52,204 nt of DNA from Saprospiraceae bacterium (GTDB lineage Bacteria; Bacteroidota; Bacteroidia; Chitinophagales; Saprospiraceae): the NCBI GenBank assembly GCA_027486765.1, contig JAIXOO010000058.1, forward strand, positions 1-52,204, written 5' to 3'. Below are positions 1 to 8,457 of the stretch, in pieces. The stretch's first letter is position 1; each line of letters starts with the position of its first letter. A model generated the notes under the pieces. It searched no databases. It was not told where the DNA came from and saw nothing but the letters and a program-made list of their open reading frames with translations. Both the position numbers and the translations under genes were made by a program.

Positions 1-1166
1 ACCAGATTGTCTTCTCCGTTATTTTGCAGCTTTCCTACCATGATTATGTTCTGGCCGGAAACCGTAAAGTCTTCAAAGGTTACCCGCTGGCCTGGATTAC
101 TGGGGCTAATAACTTTGGCGAAAAGGATACGTCCAGTGGGGGTTGTACGCATAAGGAATTCGCGCGAAGTCCCATTGCTACCGGTTATCCGCCCCAGCAA
201 CAACACCGATTCATCGCCGGGTATTAATCGGCTGTATCTACAAATGATTTTATCATCAGCAACACTGGTCCTAAAGCGTACAGCAGAGATAGGATTACCG
301 ACCGAATCTACCACAAACAAGCCTATCCCAAATGGTGCATCAGCGCACTCGTCTGGCGAAAAGCGGACATTACACACCATTCGATTGGGATTTGAGGGAA
401 AAGGATGCGCTTGATACAATACACCATTTAGGTCGAAACCCACCCCAGCATAGGTCCACCAACGACGGGTTCCCAAATTGGCATCAAAAAAGCCCAAGCC
501 AGGGCGTTGAAGATTACCGCCACCACAAGGCGCTTGGGTGCTGAACCCGCCAAAATAAAAACGGGTTTGGTGCGGTTGCAGAAAAAACATGCCATCGGTT
601 GAGGGGCCATTTTGGGGAATAAAAGAAATTTGTGAGACAATGTTTCCCTGAAGGTTTGATTTCACGGCACTAAAGTCCATATCTGGCGAACCACAGGCCG
701 TATTCCTGGAGCTACCAATTGAATAAATAAAGGAATCGCGTAAGGCTATTCCTGAAATAAAGCCAACGTTCGTAAAATCGTCACAAATTCCGACCCCCTT
801 TGCCCATTGTAAGCGTTCGTTGGTTAGTCGGACTAAGGATTGTGTAAAATTCCCCGTCCTGGCATAGCTTGCCCCATGCAAAAGGAAATCGTTAGGCCTA
901 ATTTCCAATAAGCCCAAGGGTAGCTCCTGACCATCGGAACGCAAGTTCACCGCGCTGTTGTTTAAAATAGCACCATTGCGATAAGTTAACAGGCCTTGAC
1001 TGTTGATTCCGGAGTACAGGATCAGAAAATCACCTGCTGTGGTTTTACTTTCAGTTATTCGAGCAGGGTTGATGCCAATATTCGTTCCTTTAAAAACAGA
1101 GACTTGGGAGTGAGCCCCAATTGTCAAGACAGTAAACCATAAGAAAAGGTATAGTTTAGTTTTCAT
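1..1166 (-). CDS. Secreted hypothetical protein, 3' part outside window
   Basis: An open frame of 388 codons runs from the ATG at 1166-1164 to the window edge without a stop, so the gene is cut at its 3' end. It begins MKTKLYLFLWFTVLTIGAHS, a clear signal peptide. The rest is closely similar along its length to the neighbouring gene at 1196-2662: shared blocks include NVGFxxG, RRWWTY, PSNPNR, VCNVR, GLFVVDS and VRFRT. The repeated short beta-rich segments suggest a propeller-like fold, but I recognise no named family. The gap to the upstream paralogue is 29 nt, so the two are probably co-transcribed. Function unknown; an exported or surface role is inferred from the signal peptide. Confidence 0.85.
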   Translation of the reverse strand, partial: MKTKLYLFLWFTVLTIGAHSQVSVFKGTNIGINPARITESKTTAGDFLILYSGINSQGLLTYRNGAILNNSAVNLRSDGQELPLGLLEIRPNDFLLHGASYARTGNFTQSLVRLTNERLQWAKGVGICDDFTNVGFISGIALRDSFIYSIGSSRNTACGSPDMDFSAVKSNLQGNIVSQISFIPQNGPSTDGMFFLQPHQTRFYFGGFSTQAPCGGGNLQRPGLGFFDANLGTRRWWTYAGVGFDLNGVLYQAHPFPSNPNRMVCNVRFSPDECADAPFGIGLFVVDSVGNPISAVRFRTSVADDKIICRYSRLIPGDESVLLLGRITGSNGTSREFLMRTTPTGRILFAKVISPSNPGQRVTFEDFTVSGQNIIMVGKLQNNGEDNL

Positions 1167-1195
1167 GGAATTTGATTGTTTGTTATACGGCTGTA

Positions 1196-2662
1196 TTATC
1201 TTGTAACCTCCTTTGCAAAAAAATTAGTCCGACTATGACCAAGCTCGGGCCTGAATGCGATGGGTGATTTAGGTTTAGATGATTTTTCTTCGGGGCAAAT
1301 TTTTATTGTCACCTTGGAAATGGGGTTTCGGGATAGTTGGTAGTTTGTCTTGACTGAAAGCATTGATTGCGTATCATAAAGCTCATATTCACTTTTACGA
1401 ATGGCTAATGGCTCTACCTTTAAGGCCAAATCTTTAGCCTCTATACAGTTACTACTTCTTGGTAAATCTCCTGAACTGTCAGTTTCCATTATCATGAGGC
1501 TTTCAGTTCCTTTCGATTTAATTCTTCCTACCATAACTACCTTTTGTCCCGAAATGGCTACATCTTCAATGCTGATCAGATATTTAGGGTTTTGGGCTTG
1601 GATGATTTTTGAAACCAACACTTTACCATTGGCATTCGTGCGGATAAACAACCCGTTTTGAGCCCCATTCGTTGATGTAATGCTTCCTACAAAAAGTAAA
1701 CTTTCGTCAGATGGCATGAGCTTACTGTAGCGACAGCTCATTATATCTTGCTTATTATTGGTTCGAAAACGAACTGCTTTGATTGGATTGCCCAATGAGT
1801 CAACAACAAAAAGTCCTACTCCACTTACTCGATCCGCACAAGCGTCATCCGGCGAAATCCGGACATTGCAAACCAATCGGTTGGGGTTACTGGGCAAAGG
1901 AAATACTTGATTTATTGCGCCATTCAGAGCTGTCTTCAGCCCCTTGTAAGTCCACCATCTGCGATGCTGCAAATTAAAATCAATTGTCCCTATGCCGGGG
2001 CTTTGAGGGTTTTTAACCCCACAAGGTTGCCTTGTACTAAAACCACAATAGTACAGGAGATTTTTATGTTGCTGTAAAAAAAACAAACCATCAGTGGAAG
2101 ATTCATAACCGGGTACAAATGAAGCCTGGCTTTTTACGTTTCCCTTTAAGTCCATTTTTACAACACAAAAATCTATGTTGGGAATACCACAACCTGAATT
2201 TCGAGCACTTCCTGCCGCATATAAAAAAGGGCCTCGGGCTACCAATCCCGCGAAAAAACCGACATTCGTGAGATTATTACAAATCGAGAACCCTTTTGAC
2301 CACAATAATTGTTCTTTCGCCAAACGAGCGATTGATGGAGTAAAATCTCCGGTTGTTTGCTTAGTGGTACCATAACAAATGAAATCATTAGGGGCTATTT
2401 CTAAAAAGCCTACGGGATTTTCTTCAGCCTTGGATTTCAGATGAAAGGCTGTATTGTTTACTATTTCACCCTTTCGATAGGTCAATAAGCCAAACCCGTT
2501 ATTACTGCTAAAACTGATTCTAAATTCACCTGAATTCTCCTTGCTTTCGGATATTCTGGCGGGTTTGAGGTTTATTTTTTTTTCATTGAAAAATGTAATC
2601 TGAGCATTCATTGACCCAATATCCCCAAGAAGAAAAAGTAACAGTAACAGTTTAGTTTTCAT
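1196..2662 (-). CDS. Secreted hypothetical protein, tandem paralogue
   Basis: A 488-residue protein starting MKTKLLLLLFLLGDIGSMNAQ, a signal peptide with an AQ cleavage-type end. An in-frame ATG three codons upstream (2671) is possible, but the 2662 start matches the start of the paralogue downstream. The protein aligns through its first ~390 residues with the partial gene at 1-1166. Its last ~100 residues (after about 395) hold several Cys, Lys and Ser residues, and I see no PNP-type T9SS sorting motif. Not a family I can name. Base composition is more AT-rich than most of the window. Likely first gene of a two-gene minus-strand operon. Confidence 0.85.
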   Translation of the reverse strand: MKTKLLLLLFLLGDIGSMNAQITFFNEKKINLKPARISESKENSGEFRISFSSNNGFGLLTYRKGEIVNNTAFHLKSKAEENPVGFLEIAPNDFICYGTTKQTTGDFTPSIARLAKEQLLWSKGFSICNNLTNVGFFAGLVARGPFLYAAGSARNSGCGIPNIDFCVVKMDLKGNVKSQASFVPGYESSTDGLFFLQQHKNLLYYCGFSTRQPCGVKNPQSPGIGTIDFNLQHRRWWTYKGLKTALNGAINQVFPLPSNPNRLVCNVRISPDDACADRVSGVGLFVVDSLGNPIKAVRFRTNNKQDIMSCRYSKLMPSDESLLFVGSITSTNGAQNGLFIRTNANGKVLVSKIIQAQNPKYLISIEDVAISGQKVVMVGRIKSKGTESLMIMETDSSGDLPRSSNCIEAKDLALKVEPLAIRKSEYELYDTQSMLSVKTNYQLSRNPISKVTIKICPEEKSSKPKSPIAFRPELGHSRTNFFAKEVTR

Positions 2663-2783
2663 AATTTCCATTTTAAACTAAAACTAAGAGTTCTCCTGCA
2701 AAATAACAAAAAACAGCCTAAATAATTAAACCCGAATCGTACGATTTAAAAACTGGCTGACAAATCTTCTTTGCACAAAGCCC

Positions 2784-2814
2784 TTTGGTGATCTGTACAA
2801 AAATTGTAGTTTTG
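2784..2814 (+). promoter_or_regulatory. Bacteroidota-type sigma promoter
   Basis: TTTG at 2784-2787 and TAGTTTTG at 2807-2814 are separated by 19 nt, matching the Bacteroidota consensus TTTG-N19-TAnnTTTG. The -7 element ends 16 nt before the ATG of the methyltransferase at 2831, implying a short leader. The match to both boxes and the spacing is seen directly; activity is inferred. Confidence 0.5.
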
Positions 2815-2830
2815 GGCAGGAAAAAATACC

Positions 2831-3568
2831 ATGCAAAACACCAGCGCCTGGCAGGCATCAAAGTTTGTACCTTCTGCTCGAAACCCTCGCCAATGGATCC
2901 CCAATCGCCAGCACGTTTATCCGGGTTCCTGGTTCATTATTGCCGTTTACATTGATTTGTACGTCAGTATTGTTCAAAAATATGCACACGGCAAGCTGCT
3001 TGACCTTGGCGCAGGAATGGTGCCTTTTTATGGCATCTACAAAGATCAGGTGGCTGAAAACGTGTGTATTGATTGGTCCAATTCCCTGCACAGCAATCCA
3101 CACTTGGACATCGTTGCAGATTTGAATCAGCCTTTTCCCATCCCCGATGATTCTTTCGATTCTATTTTATGTTCGGATGTGCTGGAACACATTGCCAACC
3201 CATTTGCATTTATGAACGAAACAGCACGGGTGCTCAAGCCGGGTGGCGATTTAATGTTGATGGTTCCTTTTTTTTACTGGTTACACGAAACTCCACATGA
3301 CTATTATCGGTATACCGAGTTTGCCTTACGCAAAATGTGTGCCGACAATCATTTGGAAGTCATCGAGTTGCAGGCTTATGGAGGATATACGGATGTACTT
3401 TTTGATTTGATCAACAAAGGTTTGGGGAAAAACAAGGCCTTGTCTAAAATATGCTTCGGCCTTACTTCCCGTTTGGTAAAATGGAAATTGTTCCAACGAA
3501 TCAGCACAAAAACTGCCGCTCGATTCCCATTGGGTTATTGCCTGGTGGCCCGCAAAAGAGTAGTCTAG
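2831..3568 (+). CDS. Class I SAM-dependent methyltransferase
   Basis: A 245-residue protein with a Methyltransf_11-type Rossmann core. Motif I LLDLGAG lies at about 56-62, an acidic motif II residue at D81 (IDWSN), and the post-motif DVLEH at 116-120 is followed by RVLKPGG near 133-139. The short aromatic stretch after it (FFYWLHETPHDYYRYT) is typical of methyltransferases in surface polysaccharide clusters. The stop lies 3 nt from the stop of the convergent glycosyltransferase, so it shares the glycan neighbourhood but is transcribed alone from its own promoter. Likely substrate is a sugar or lipid-linked glycan (inference); the acceptor cannot be read from sequence. Confidence 0.85.
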   Translation: MQNTSAWQASKFVPSARNPRQWIPNRQHVYPGSWFIIAVYIDLYVSIVQKYAHGKLLDLGAGMVPFYGIYKDQVAENVCIDWSNSLHSNPHLDIVADLNQPFPIPDDSFDSILCSDVLEHIANPFAFMNETARVLKPGGDLMLMVPFFYWLHETPHDYYRYTEFALRKMCADNHLEVIELQAYGGYTDVLFDLINKGLGKNKALSKICFGLTSRLVKWKLFQRISTKTAARFPLGYCLVARKRVV

Positions 3569-3571
3569 TTG

Positions 3572-4798
3572 CTATTTTTTCATTCGTTGTATGACTACGT
3601 ATATCCCCCTCAAGATTTTGTTGTACCAGTCTTTCCGGCGATCAGCATTCGCGAGATGAAATTTTACTGCGGGTAAATGGATTTTCGAGGGCAACACCGC
3701 TTGTGCAAATTTCGAGGAATTAACCATCAAGTTTTCCATTAGCGCCTGCCAACGTTGTACAACCGTGGGGAGAGAGAACTGTGCATCAAAATCCTGCTTA
3801 GTCTGTTTGGAAAAATGCTGCCAGTTTGATTCCATTCTCAACACTTGGAGTTTTGCCAAAAAGTCCTCGTTAGTGCCATCAAACAACAGTCCATTCTGGC
3901 CATCTTTGATCAAAAAATCGATCCCATAAATCTTCCTACACAGCGGCACCACCCCGCAAGACATCGCATCCATGACACTACCAGGAGTGCCTTCGAAGTC
4001 GGAGAAAAGCAATAAGGCCTGATGGCGGGCCAACATTTCCTTGTACCTTTCATCGTGCAAAACACCAGTAAAGGTCACTTTATGGTTCAGTCCGGCTTGC
4101 TGAATCCGCAACTCCAAATCAGGCCGAAGTGGCCCATCTCCAATGAAAGTCAACTCCAATTCTGGCATCGTTTCTTGCGCAAAAACGAATGCATCCCAAA
4201 GTTTAAGCAGGCGCTTGGGTTCATCTCTGAGCACACCTGCATAGACCAGTTTAAAAGGTGAATGTTGGTATGTTGCAATAAATGGCGAAATCGGGCCACC
4301 CGATGGGATGACTTTAATTAGTGCCGGTCTGGCATCAGGCAGTTTTGCAAGATTGTTGGCAATATTCTGGTTGACACATACCAGCGCATGCGCTCGATAG
4401 GCCGAGTTTTGAATAAAGAAAGTCCTGGCTATCTCGGTATTGTAGGCATCCACACTTCGAGCCATTACAATGGACGGAATCCCCCATTCATTCAAATATT
4501 TCAAAGCGTAACCTCCCGCTACGTGGGTATCACCAATAAAAACATCGGGTTTAAACGCTAGCACTTGTGCCAATATCCAGGCCACATAATCTTCAGTGGC
4601 AGCGGGCAAGGCAAAGAGTGGACATGAGATACCTTGTTCTTCCAAAAATCGCGCATTGGGCGCATCTTGACGATACCCGGTTGGTGCAAGAATGGTATAG
4701 CCTTCAGCTTTGAGCGCCGGGAGCAAGCGGCGGACGTTGATGATGGGGCCACCTGTCCAATTGGGTTGATCTTGAATGAGAAAAACGATCCGTTTCAT
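3572..4798 (-). CDS. GT4-family glycosyltransferase
   Basis: A 408-residue GT-B glycosyltransferase. The N-terminal acceptor domain opens MKRIVFLIQDQPNWTGGP with the glycine-rich loop; the C-terminal nucleotide-sugar domain carries LVYAGVLRDEPKRL and FIGDGPLRPDLE, then the family motif FEGTPGSVMDAMSCG. In the usual E-x7-E pair the second Glu is Asp here, a conservative change. The last ~60 residues are basic and could hold the enzyme at the membrane. It is last in the minus-strand operon methyltransferase-GT2-AsnB-GT4, 13 nt after asnB. Role: retaining sugar transfer in assembly of a surface polysaccharide (family knowledge plus context). Confidence 0.88.
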   Translation of the reverse strand: MKRIVFLIQDQPNWTGGPIINVRRLLPALKAEGYTILAPTGYRQDAPNARFLEEQGISCPLFALPAATEDYVAWILAQVLAFKPDVFIGDTHVAGGYALKYLNEWGIPSIVMARSVDAYNTEIARTFFIQNSAYRAHALVCVNQNIANNLAKLPDARPALIKVIPSGGPISPFIATYQHSPFKLVYAGVLRDEPKRLLKLWDAFVFAQETMPELELTFIGDGPLRPDLELRIQQAGLNHKVTFTGVLHDERYKEMLARHQALLLFSDFEGTPGSVMDAMSCGVVPLCRKIYGIDFLIKDGQNGLLFDGTNEDFLAKLQVLRMESNWQHFSKQTKQDFDAQFSLPTVVQRWQALMENLMVNSSKFAQAVLPSKIHLPAVKFHLANADRRKDWYNKILRGIYVVIQRMKK

Positions 4799-4811
4799 AC
4801 CGACAATAAGA

Positions 4812-6671
4812 TTATTGGTTTTGGCGAAGCCATTCTTCCAAAACCAAAAAAGACCAAATGGAATAAGAAAAATGGGGGTATCTCAACATTTTTTCGATGA
4901 CCTTTTGGTCAAAAATGCCTTTTAGCTTGGAATCCTGACTCAACAATTTTTCTTTGAGGTAATTTTGCTGATTGCCCCCTTTACCGAACCAGAACTCCAA
5001 TGGTACCGCAAAACCTCGTTTTGGCCGATACACAAAGTTGTGGTCAAAATGGCGGTTCAGGAGTTTTTTAAGCAGGATTTTTCCTTCATACTTACCCCCC
5101 ACTTTGGCCAGATTAAACGATGCAGGAATACGGGCAGCGAGTTCAGCCACTTTTACATCAATGATGGGTGGACGGACTTCTAGACTGTGCATCATACTCG
5201 CCACATCCACCTTAGTCAGGATGTCTAATGGCAAGTAGGTTTGAATGTCTACCTGTTGAAACAGATTGGTCAGAGGTAAGTCTTTTGCGGCTGCATATAC
5301 TTTTGAAAACAGAGGCGGAATAGATTGCAAATGCTCTTGATATGCAGGCAACCATAGTTTTTGGCGCAAAGCAAAAGGTACAATCCGCATGTATTCCAAA
5401 AGGTTGCGGAGGGACTTGCCCGCCCAAAGCGCCGCGTTACTGGGATATTTATAGGGATCCATAGCATGAGCCAGTGGATAAATCAAGGCCTTAATTTTGT
5501 TTGCATCCAGTGGCCACAACTGTTGCTGTGCTGCAAACCGGGCATAACGGGTGTATCCTGCAAACAGCTCATCTCCTCCATCGCCCGTTAAAGCCATGGT
5601 CACATGCCGTCGAGCCAGTTGGCTAACGTACCAGGTGGGTAAAGCAGAGCTATCAGCAAAGGGCTCTCCGTAGTGCTGCACCAGCTTGGGCAAAATGTCC
5701 AAGCCTTGGGGCTCAACAATTTCTACATGGTGTTCCGTACCCCATTTTTGGGCCACTTGTTGTGCATAAGCAGTCTCGTTGTATTTTTCTTCTTTGAATC
5801 CAATGGAGAAGGTTTTAACGGGTTGGCCCATAATTTGAGCCATGTAACTCACTACCAGGGAAGAATCGATGCCTCCCGATAAAAAAGCCCCAAAGGGAAC
5901 ATCTGCCACCAGATGAGCTTCAACAGAATTCCGCAAAGTCACATCTAACTCCTCCAACCAATCTGCTTCAGAGCGGCCATATTCAGGTGCAAAATTGAAA
6001 TGCCAGTAAGGCTGCGGTAGTCCTACTTTCCCAGCATATGTAACGGAAAGGGTATGCCCAGGAGGCAATTTTTTCAAACCCTTAAACGCTGTGAGTGGAT
6101 GGGGGACGTATTGTAGACAAAGGTATTGATCGATTGCGGACCAATCTACTTCGAGTTCAAAGCTTGGAAGTGCACGAATGGCTTGTATTTCCGAACCAAA
6201 TGCAAAACATTCTGGATCTTCATAGTAATACATTGGTTTGATCCCAAAATGATCCCTGGCAACAAACAATTCCTGCTTGTCCTCATCTGCGATGGCAAAA
6301 GCAAACATGCCACGCAGGTGTTTTACGCAGTCTTTACCCCACTGTTTGTAGGCATAGATGATCACTTCGGAGTCTGATTGGGTAGCGAAGGAATACCCAA
6401 ATTGTAACAACTCTTTTTTTAAGTCTCGATAGTTGTAAATTTCCCCATTAAAAACGAGCTCAATACGCCCACTCAGGTCAGACATGGGCTGGGCACCTCC
6501 AGTCAGGTCAATGATGGACAGTCGGCGATGCCCCAAGCCACAACGATGCTGACTTTCAAACCAGATTCCGGTGCCATCGGGTCCTCGGTGCTGGATAGCA
6601 TTGGTCATGGCCAGCAGTTCATCCTCCCGAATGGGCCGGTGTTTATGGATTAAGCCAGCGATTCCACACAT
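4812..6671 (-). CDS. asnB: Asparagine synthase (glutamine-hydrolysing) family
   Basis: A 619-residue AsnB-type amidotransferase. Catalytic Cys2 follows the initiator Met (MCGIAG), the glutaminase domain continues with HRGPDG near 28-33 and NGEIYNY at 75-81, and the synthetase domain has the ATP-pyrophosphatase loop SGGIDS at 265-270 and GDGGDE further on. Length fits the family. It converts Asp or another carboxylate plus Gln and ATP to an amide. Position between a GT2 and a GT4 gene is typical of AsnB homologues in capsule and exopolysaccharide loci, where they amidate uronic acids, so it may not be the housekeeping asparagine synthetase. The symbol marks the family, not the substrate. Confidence 0.92.
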   Translation of the reverse strand: MCGIAGLIHKHRPIREDELLAMTNAIQHRGPDGTGIWFESQHRCGLGHRRLSIIDLTGGAQPMSDLSGRIELVFNGEIYNYRDLKKELLQFGYSFATQSDSEVIIYAYKQWGKDCVKHLRGMFAFAIADEDKQELFVARDHFGIKPMYYYEDPECFAFGSEIQAIRALPSFELEVDWSAIDQYLCLQYVPHPLTAFKGLKKLPPGHTLSVTYAGKVGLPQPYWHFNFAPEYGRSEADWLEELDVTLRNSVEAHLVADVPFGAFLSGGIDSSLVVSYMAQIMGQPVKTFSIGFKEEKYNETAYAQQVAQKWGTEHHVEIVEPQGLDILPKLVQHYGEPFADSSALPTWYVSQLARRHVTMALTGDGGDELFAGYTRYARFAAQQQLWPLDANKIKALIYPLAHAMDPYKYPSNAALWAGKSLRNLLEYMRIVPFALRQKLWLPAYQEHLQSIPPLFSKVYAAAKDLPLTNLFQQVDIQTYLPLDILTKVDVASMMHSLEVRPPIIDVKVAELAARIPASFNLAKVGGKYEGKILLKKLLNRHFDHNFVYRPKRGFAVPLEFWFGKGGNQQNYLKEKLLSQDSKLKGIFDQKVIEKMLRYPHFSYSIWSFLVLEEWLRQNQ

Positions 6672-6695
6672 ACTGAATTTATTTCTACTGTTAAA

Positions 6696-7667
6696 CTAGT
6701 TTTTCGATCCGGCCTTTCTCCAACTGCGCCGGATTCGGCGGAAAAATTTACCAAAAAACTTGAACCAGGTTTCTCCGGATTCTTTGCTCAGTTTGTTCAA
6801 AACGAGGCGAAGGGCAGCGGTGTTTTTTTGTTTGCGCAACAATTGTATCGCCTCAATAAAAAAGTCGACATATTTAACCAGTATTTGTTCTTGACGCCAT
6901 TGGGCAATTGAATGCGCCGTTAACAAGTTTGGATGCTTTTGAAAATATTGGGTACAATCTTCTATCCAAGCCAAATTTTCAAACCTCTTGGCAAAAGCAG
7001 ATGAAGATGAAGCATTTGAGTCGTGTTGCCTCCACAAACCAAAGGCACTTTTGAGCAATAAAACTTTACCATGGACTGCCAATTTCAATAATGTATTCAT
7101 ATCTGACGAAAGGATGTCCAAACTGTACGCCCCCAAACGTCGAGCAACTTCTGCTTTATAAATGCTACTGAGGTGCGAAAAGTGCCGAATTTTAGCAAAT
7201 TGCAATACATAGTCGACTCCATTGAGCAAGGTCATCTCTTCGTCAATACTGGGCACTTGCAGGATTGCCACCTGCAAACTGGTGCCATACCAATGCCCTC
7301 CCTGGAGGAGAACGAGACTTTCGTCATTTTCCCCAATCAAAGTATGTGCTCGTTGCAAAAAATCTGGATCAGTGTAATAATCATCCCCATCACAAATGAC
7401 TATCCACGTGCCACAAGCATCCATATCCACCCCGGTTCGATAGTTTTTCACCCGACCTAAACGATCAAGTCGTTGAATGTACCGAACCCTTGAGTCGTTT
7501 AAATAAACCTGTACCACCTCTGCAGTATTATCTGCTGAGTGGTCATCCAAAATGACCAGTTCAAAGTCAGAAAAAGACTGTTTAAGCACCCCTTCAATCG
7601 CCTCTTTGAGGTAATGTGCCTGATTGTAGGTAGGAATTAAAACACTAAAAAACGGGCGCACGCTCAT
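6696..7667 (-). CDS. GT2-family glycosyltransferase
   Basis: A 323-residue GT-A enzyme. It opens with FFSVLIPTYNQAHYLKEAI, has LDDHSADNT as the nucleotide-binding loop, and CDGDDYY as the DxD-like metal site. The C-terminal ~70 residues are basic (FFGKFFRRIRRSWRK) and may bind membrane. Its ATG overlaps the TGA of the upstream methyltransferase in an ATGA, so the two are translationally coupled, and asnB follows after 24 nt. Role: inverting transfer of a sugar in surface glycan assembly; donor and acceptor cannot be read from the sequence. Confidence 0.88.
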   Translation of the reverse strand: MSVRPFFSVLIPTYNQAHYLKEAIEGVLKQSFSDFELVILDDHSADNTAEVVQVYLNDSRVRYIQRLDRLGRVKNYRTGVDMDACGTWIVICDGDDYYTDPDFLQRAHTLIGENDESLVLLQGGHWYGTSLQVAILQVPSIDEEMTLLNGVDYVLQFAKIRHFSHLSSIYKAEVARRLGAYSLDILSSDMNTLLKLAVHGKVLLLKSAFGLWRQHDSNASSSSAFAKRFENLAWIEDCTQYFQKHPNLLTAHSIAQWRQEQILVKYVDFFIEAIQLLRKQKNTAALRLVLNKLSKESGETWFKFFGKFFRRIRRSWRKAGSKN

Positions 7668-8272
7668 CGCTTTCTGATTTGAAAATCAAGTTCATAAGCA
7701 GGCAACACATAACACAGCAATTCTTCGTAGAACTCCTTGCGGTAGTTGTTCCGATTGACGATTTTTTGTACCCAGCGCTTGATGATGCTACGCTTTTTAA
7801 AATTAGAGCGAAAATTCAACTTGATGTAATCAATCTGAAAATCAATTGCATTGTAAAAACTGGGGACCTGACGTTTGAAATAGTTTTGTTCCTTGCAGTA
7901 GTAGTAAAAAGTATAAATTGAAAAAGGAGTATGATGCGTAGGGTCGCCATAGTAATAAGGATTGGAAAAATAGGGCACAACACCTCGAAAAGTGCCATTG
8001 GGCTTGAGCACCCGATGCACTTCTTTCATCATAAAATCGAACTGAGTCAGATGCTCAAGAAAGTGATATGAAAAAATATCATCCACTGACTGATCAGGCA
8101 AAAAGCCTAAGCCAGCATCCAAATCGGCCACGATGTCCACGCCAGGTAAATCCAGGCAATCCACTCCAATGGAATCGGCTACTCTTTTGTTGGGGCCGCA
8201 GCCCAACTCTACAAAAACCTTCTCTCCACTGCTTAGTTTTTTTTCCAGGTCAATTCTTTTGATTACTTCCAT
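7664..8272 (-). CDS. Class I SAM-dependent methyltransferase (glycan cluster)
   Basis: A 202-residue protein with motif I VFVELGCGPNKR, then VDCLDLPGVDIVADLD, a YHFLEHL post-motif and the RVLKPNG strand. The segment GDPTHHTPFSIYTF is characteristic of small methyltransferases in LPS and exopolysaccharide loci. First gene of the minus-strand glycan operon, coupled by a 4-nt ATGA overlap to the GT2 gene. Divergent from the flippase gene with a 185-nt shared upstream region. Substrate unknown; a glycan or carrier-linked sugar is inferred from neighbours. Confidence 0.85.
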   Translation of the reverse strand: MEVIKRIDLEKKLSSGEKVFVELGCGPNKRVADSIGVDCLDLPGVDIVADLDAGLGFLPDQSVDDIFSYHFLEHLTQFDFMMKEVHRVLKPNGTFRGVVPYFSNPYYYGDPTHHTPFSIYTFYYYCKEQNYFKRQVPSFYNAIDFQIDYIKLNFRSNFKKRSIIKRWVQKIVNRNNYRKEFYEELLCYVLPAYELDFQIRKR

Positions 8273-8415
8273 AACTGCTTGATAAAATAGTGTTTTTAGC
8301 GGTTAAACTTTTGACAAGTCAATATTTGTGGCTTTGTACCGCAATACCGTGCACAAAAATAAGTTTCTATTCCAAAACTACACGGATTTACATCGCTTGT
8401 CCTCTGTTTTGTTGT

Positions 8416-8423
8416 TAGTTTTG
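8416..8423 (+). promoter_or_regulatory. Possible -7 promoter box of flippase gene
   Basis: TAGTTTTG matches the Bacteroidota -7 consensus TAnnTTTG and ends 34 nt before the chosen flippase start. No good -33 TTTG is present at 19-21 nt upstream (a TTG at 8397-8399 is 16 nt away), so the call is weak. Confidence 0.3.
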
Positions 8424-8457
8424 CTTGCAATTTTTACAAACCACATTTAATCCAAAC

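Noticed and set aside
8425-8457. Upstream TTG start for the flippase
   Set aside because: The ATG at 8458 gives the standard MGIIGRQ start, and the 11 extra residues show no hydrophobic or conserved content.
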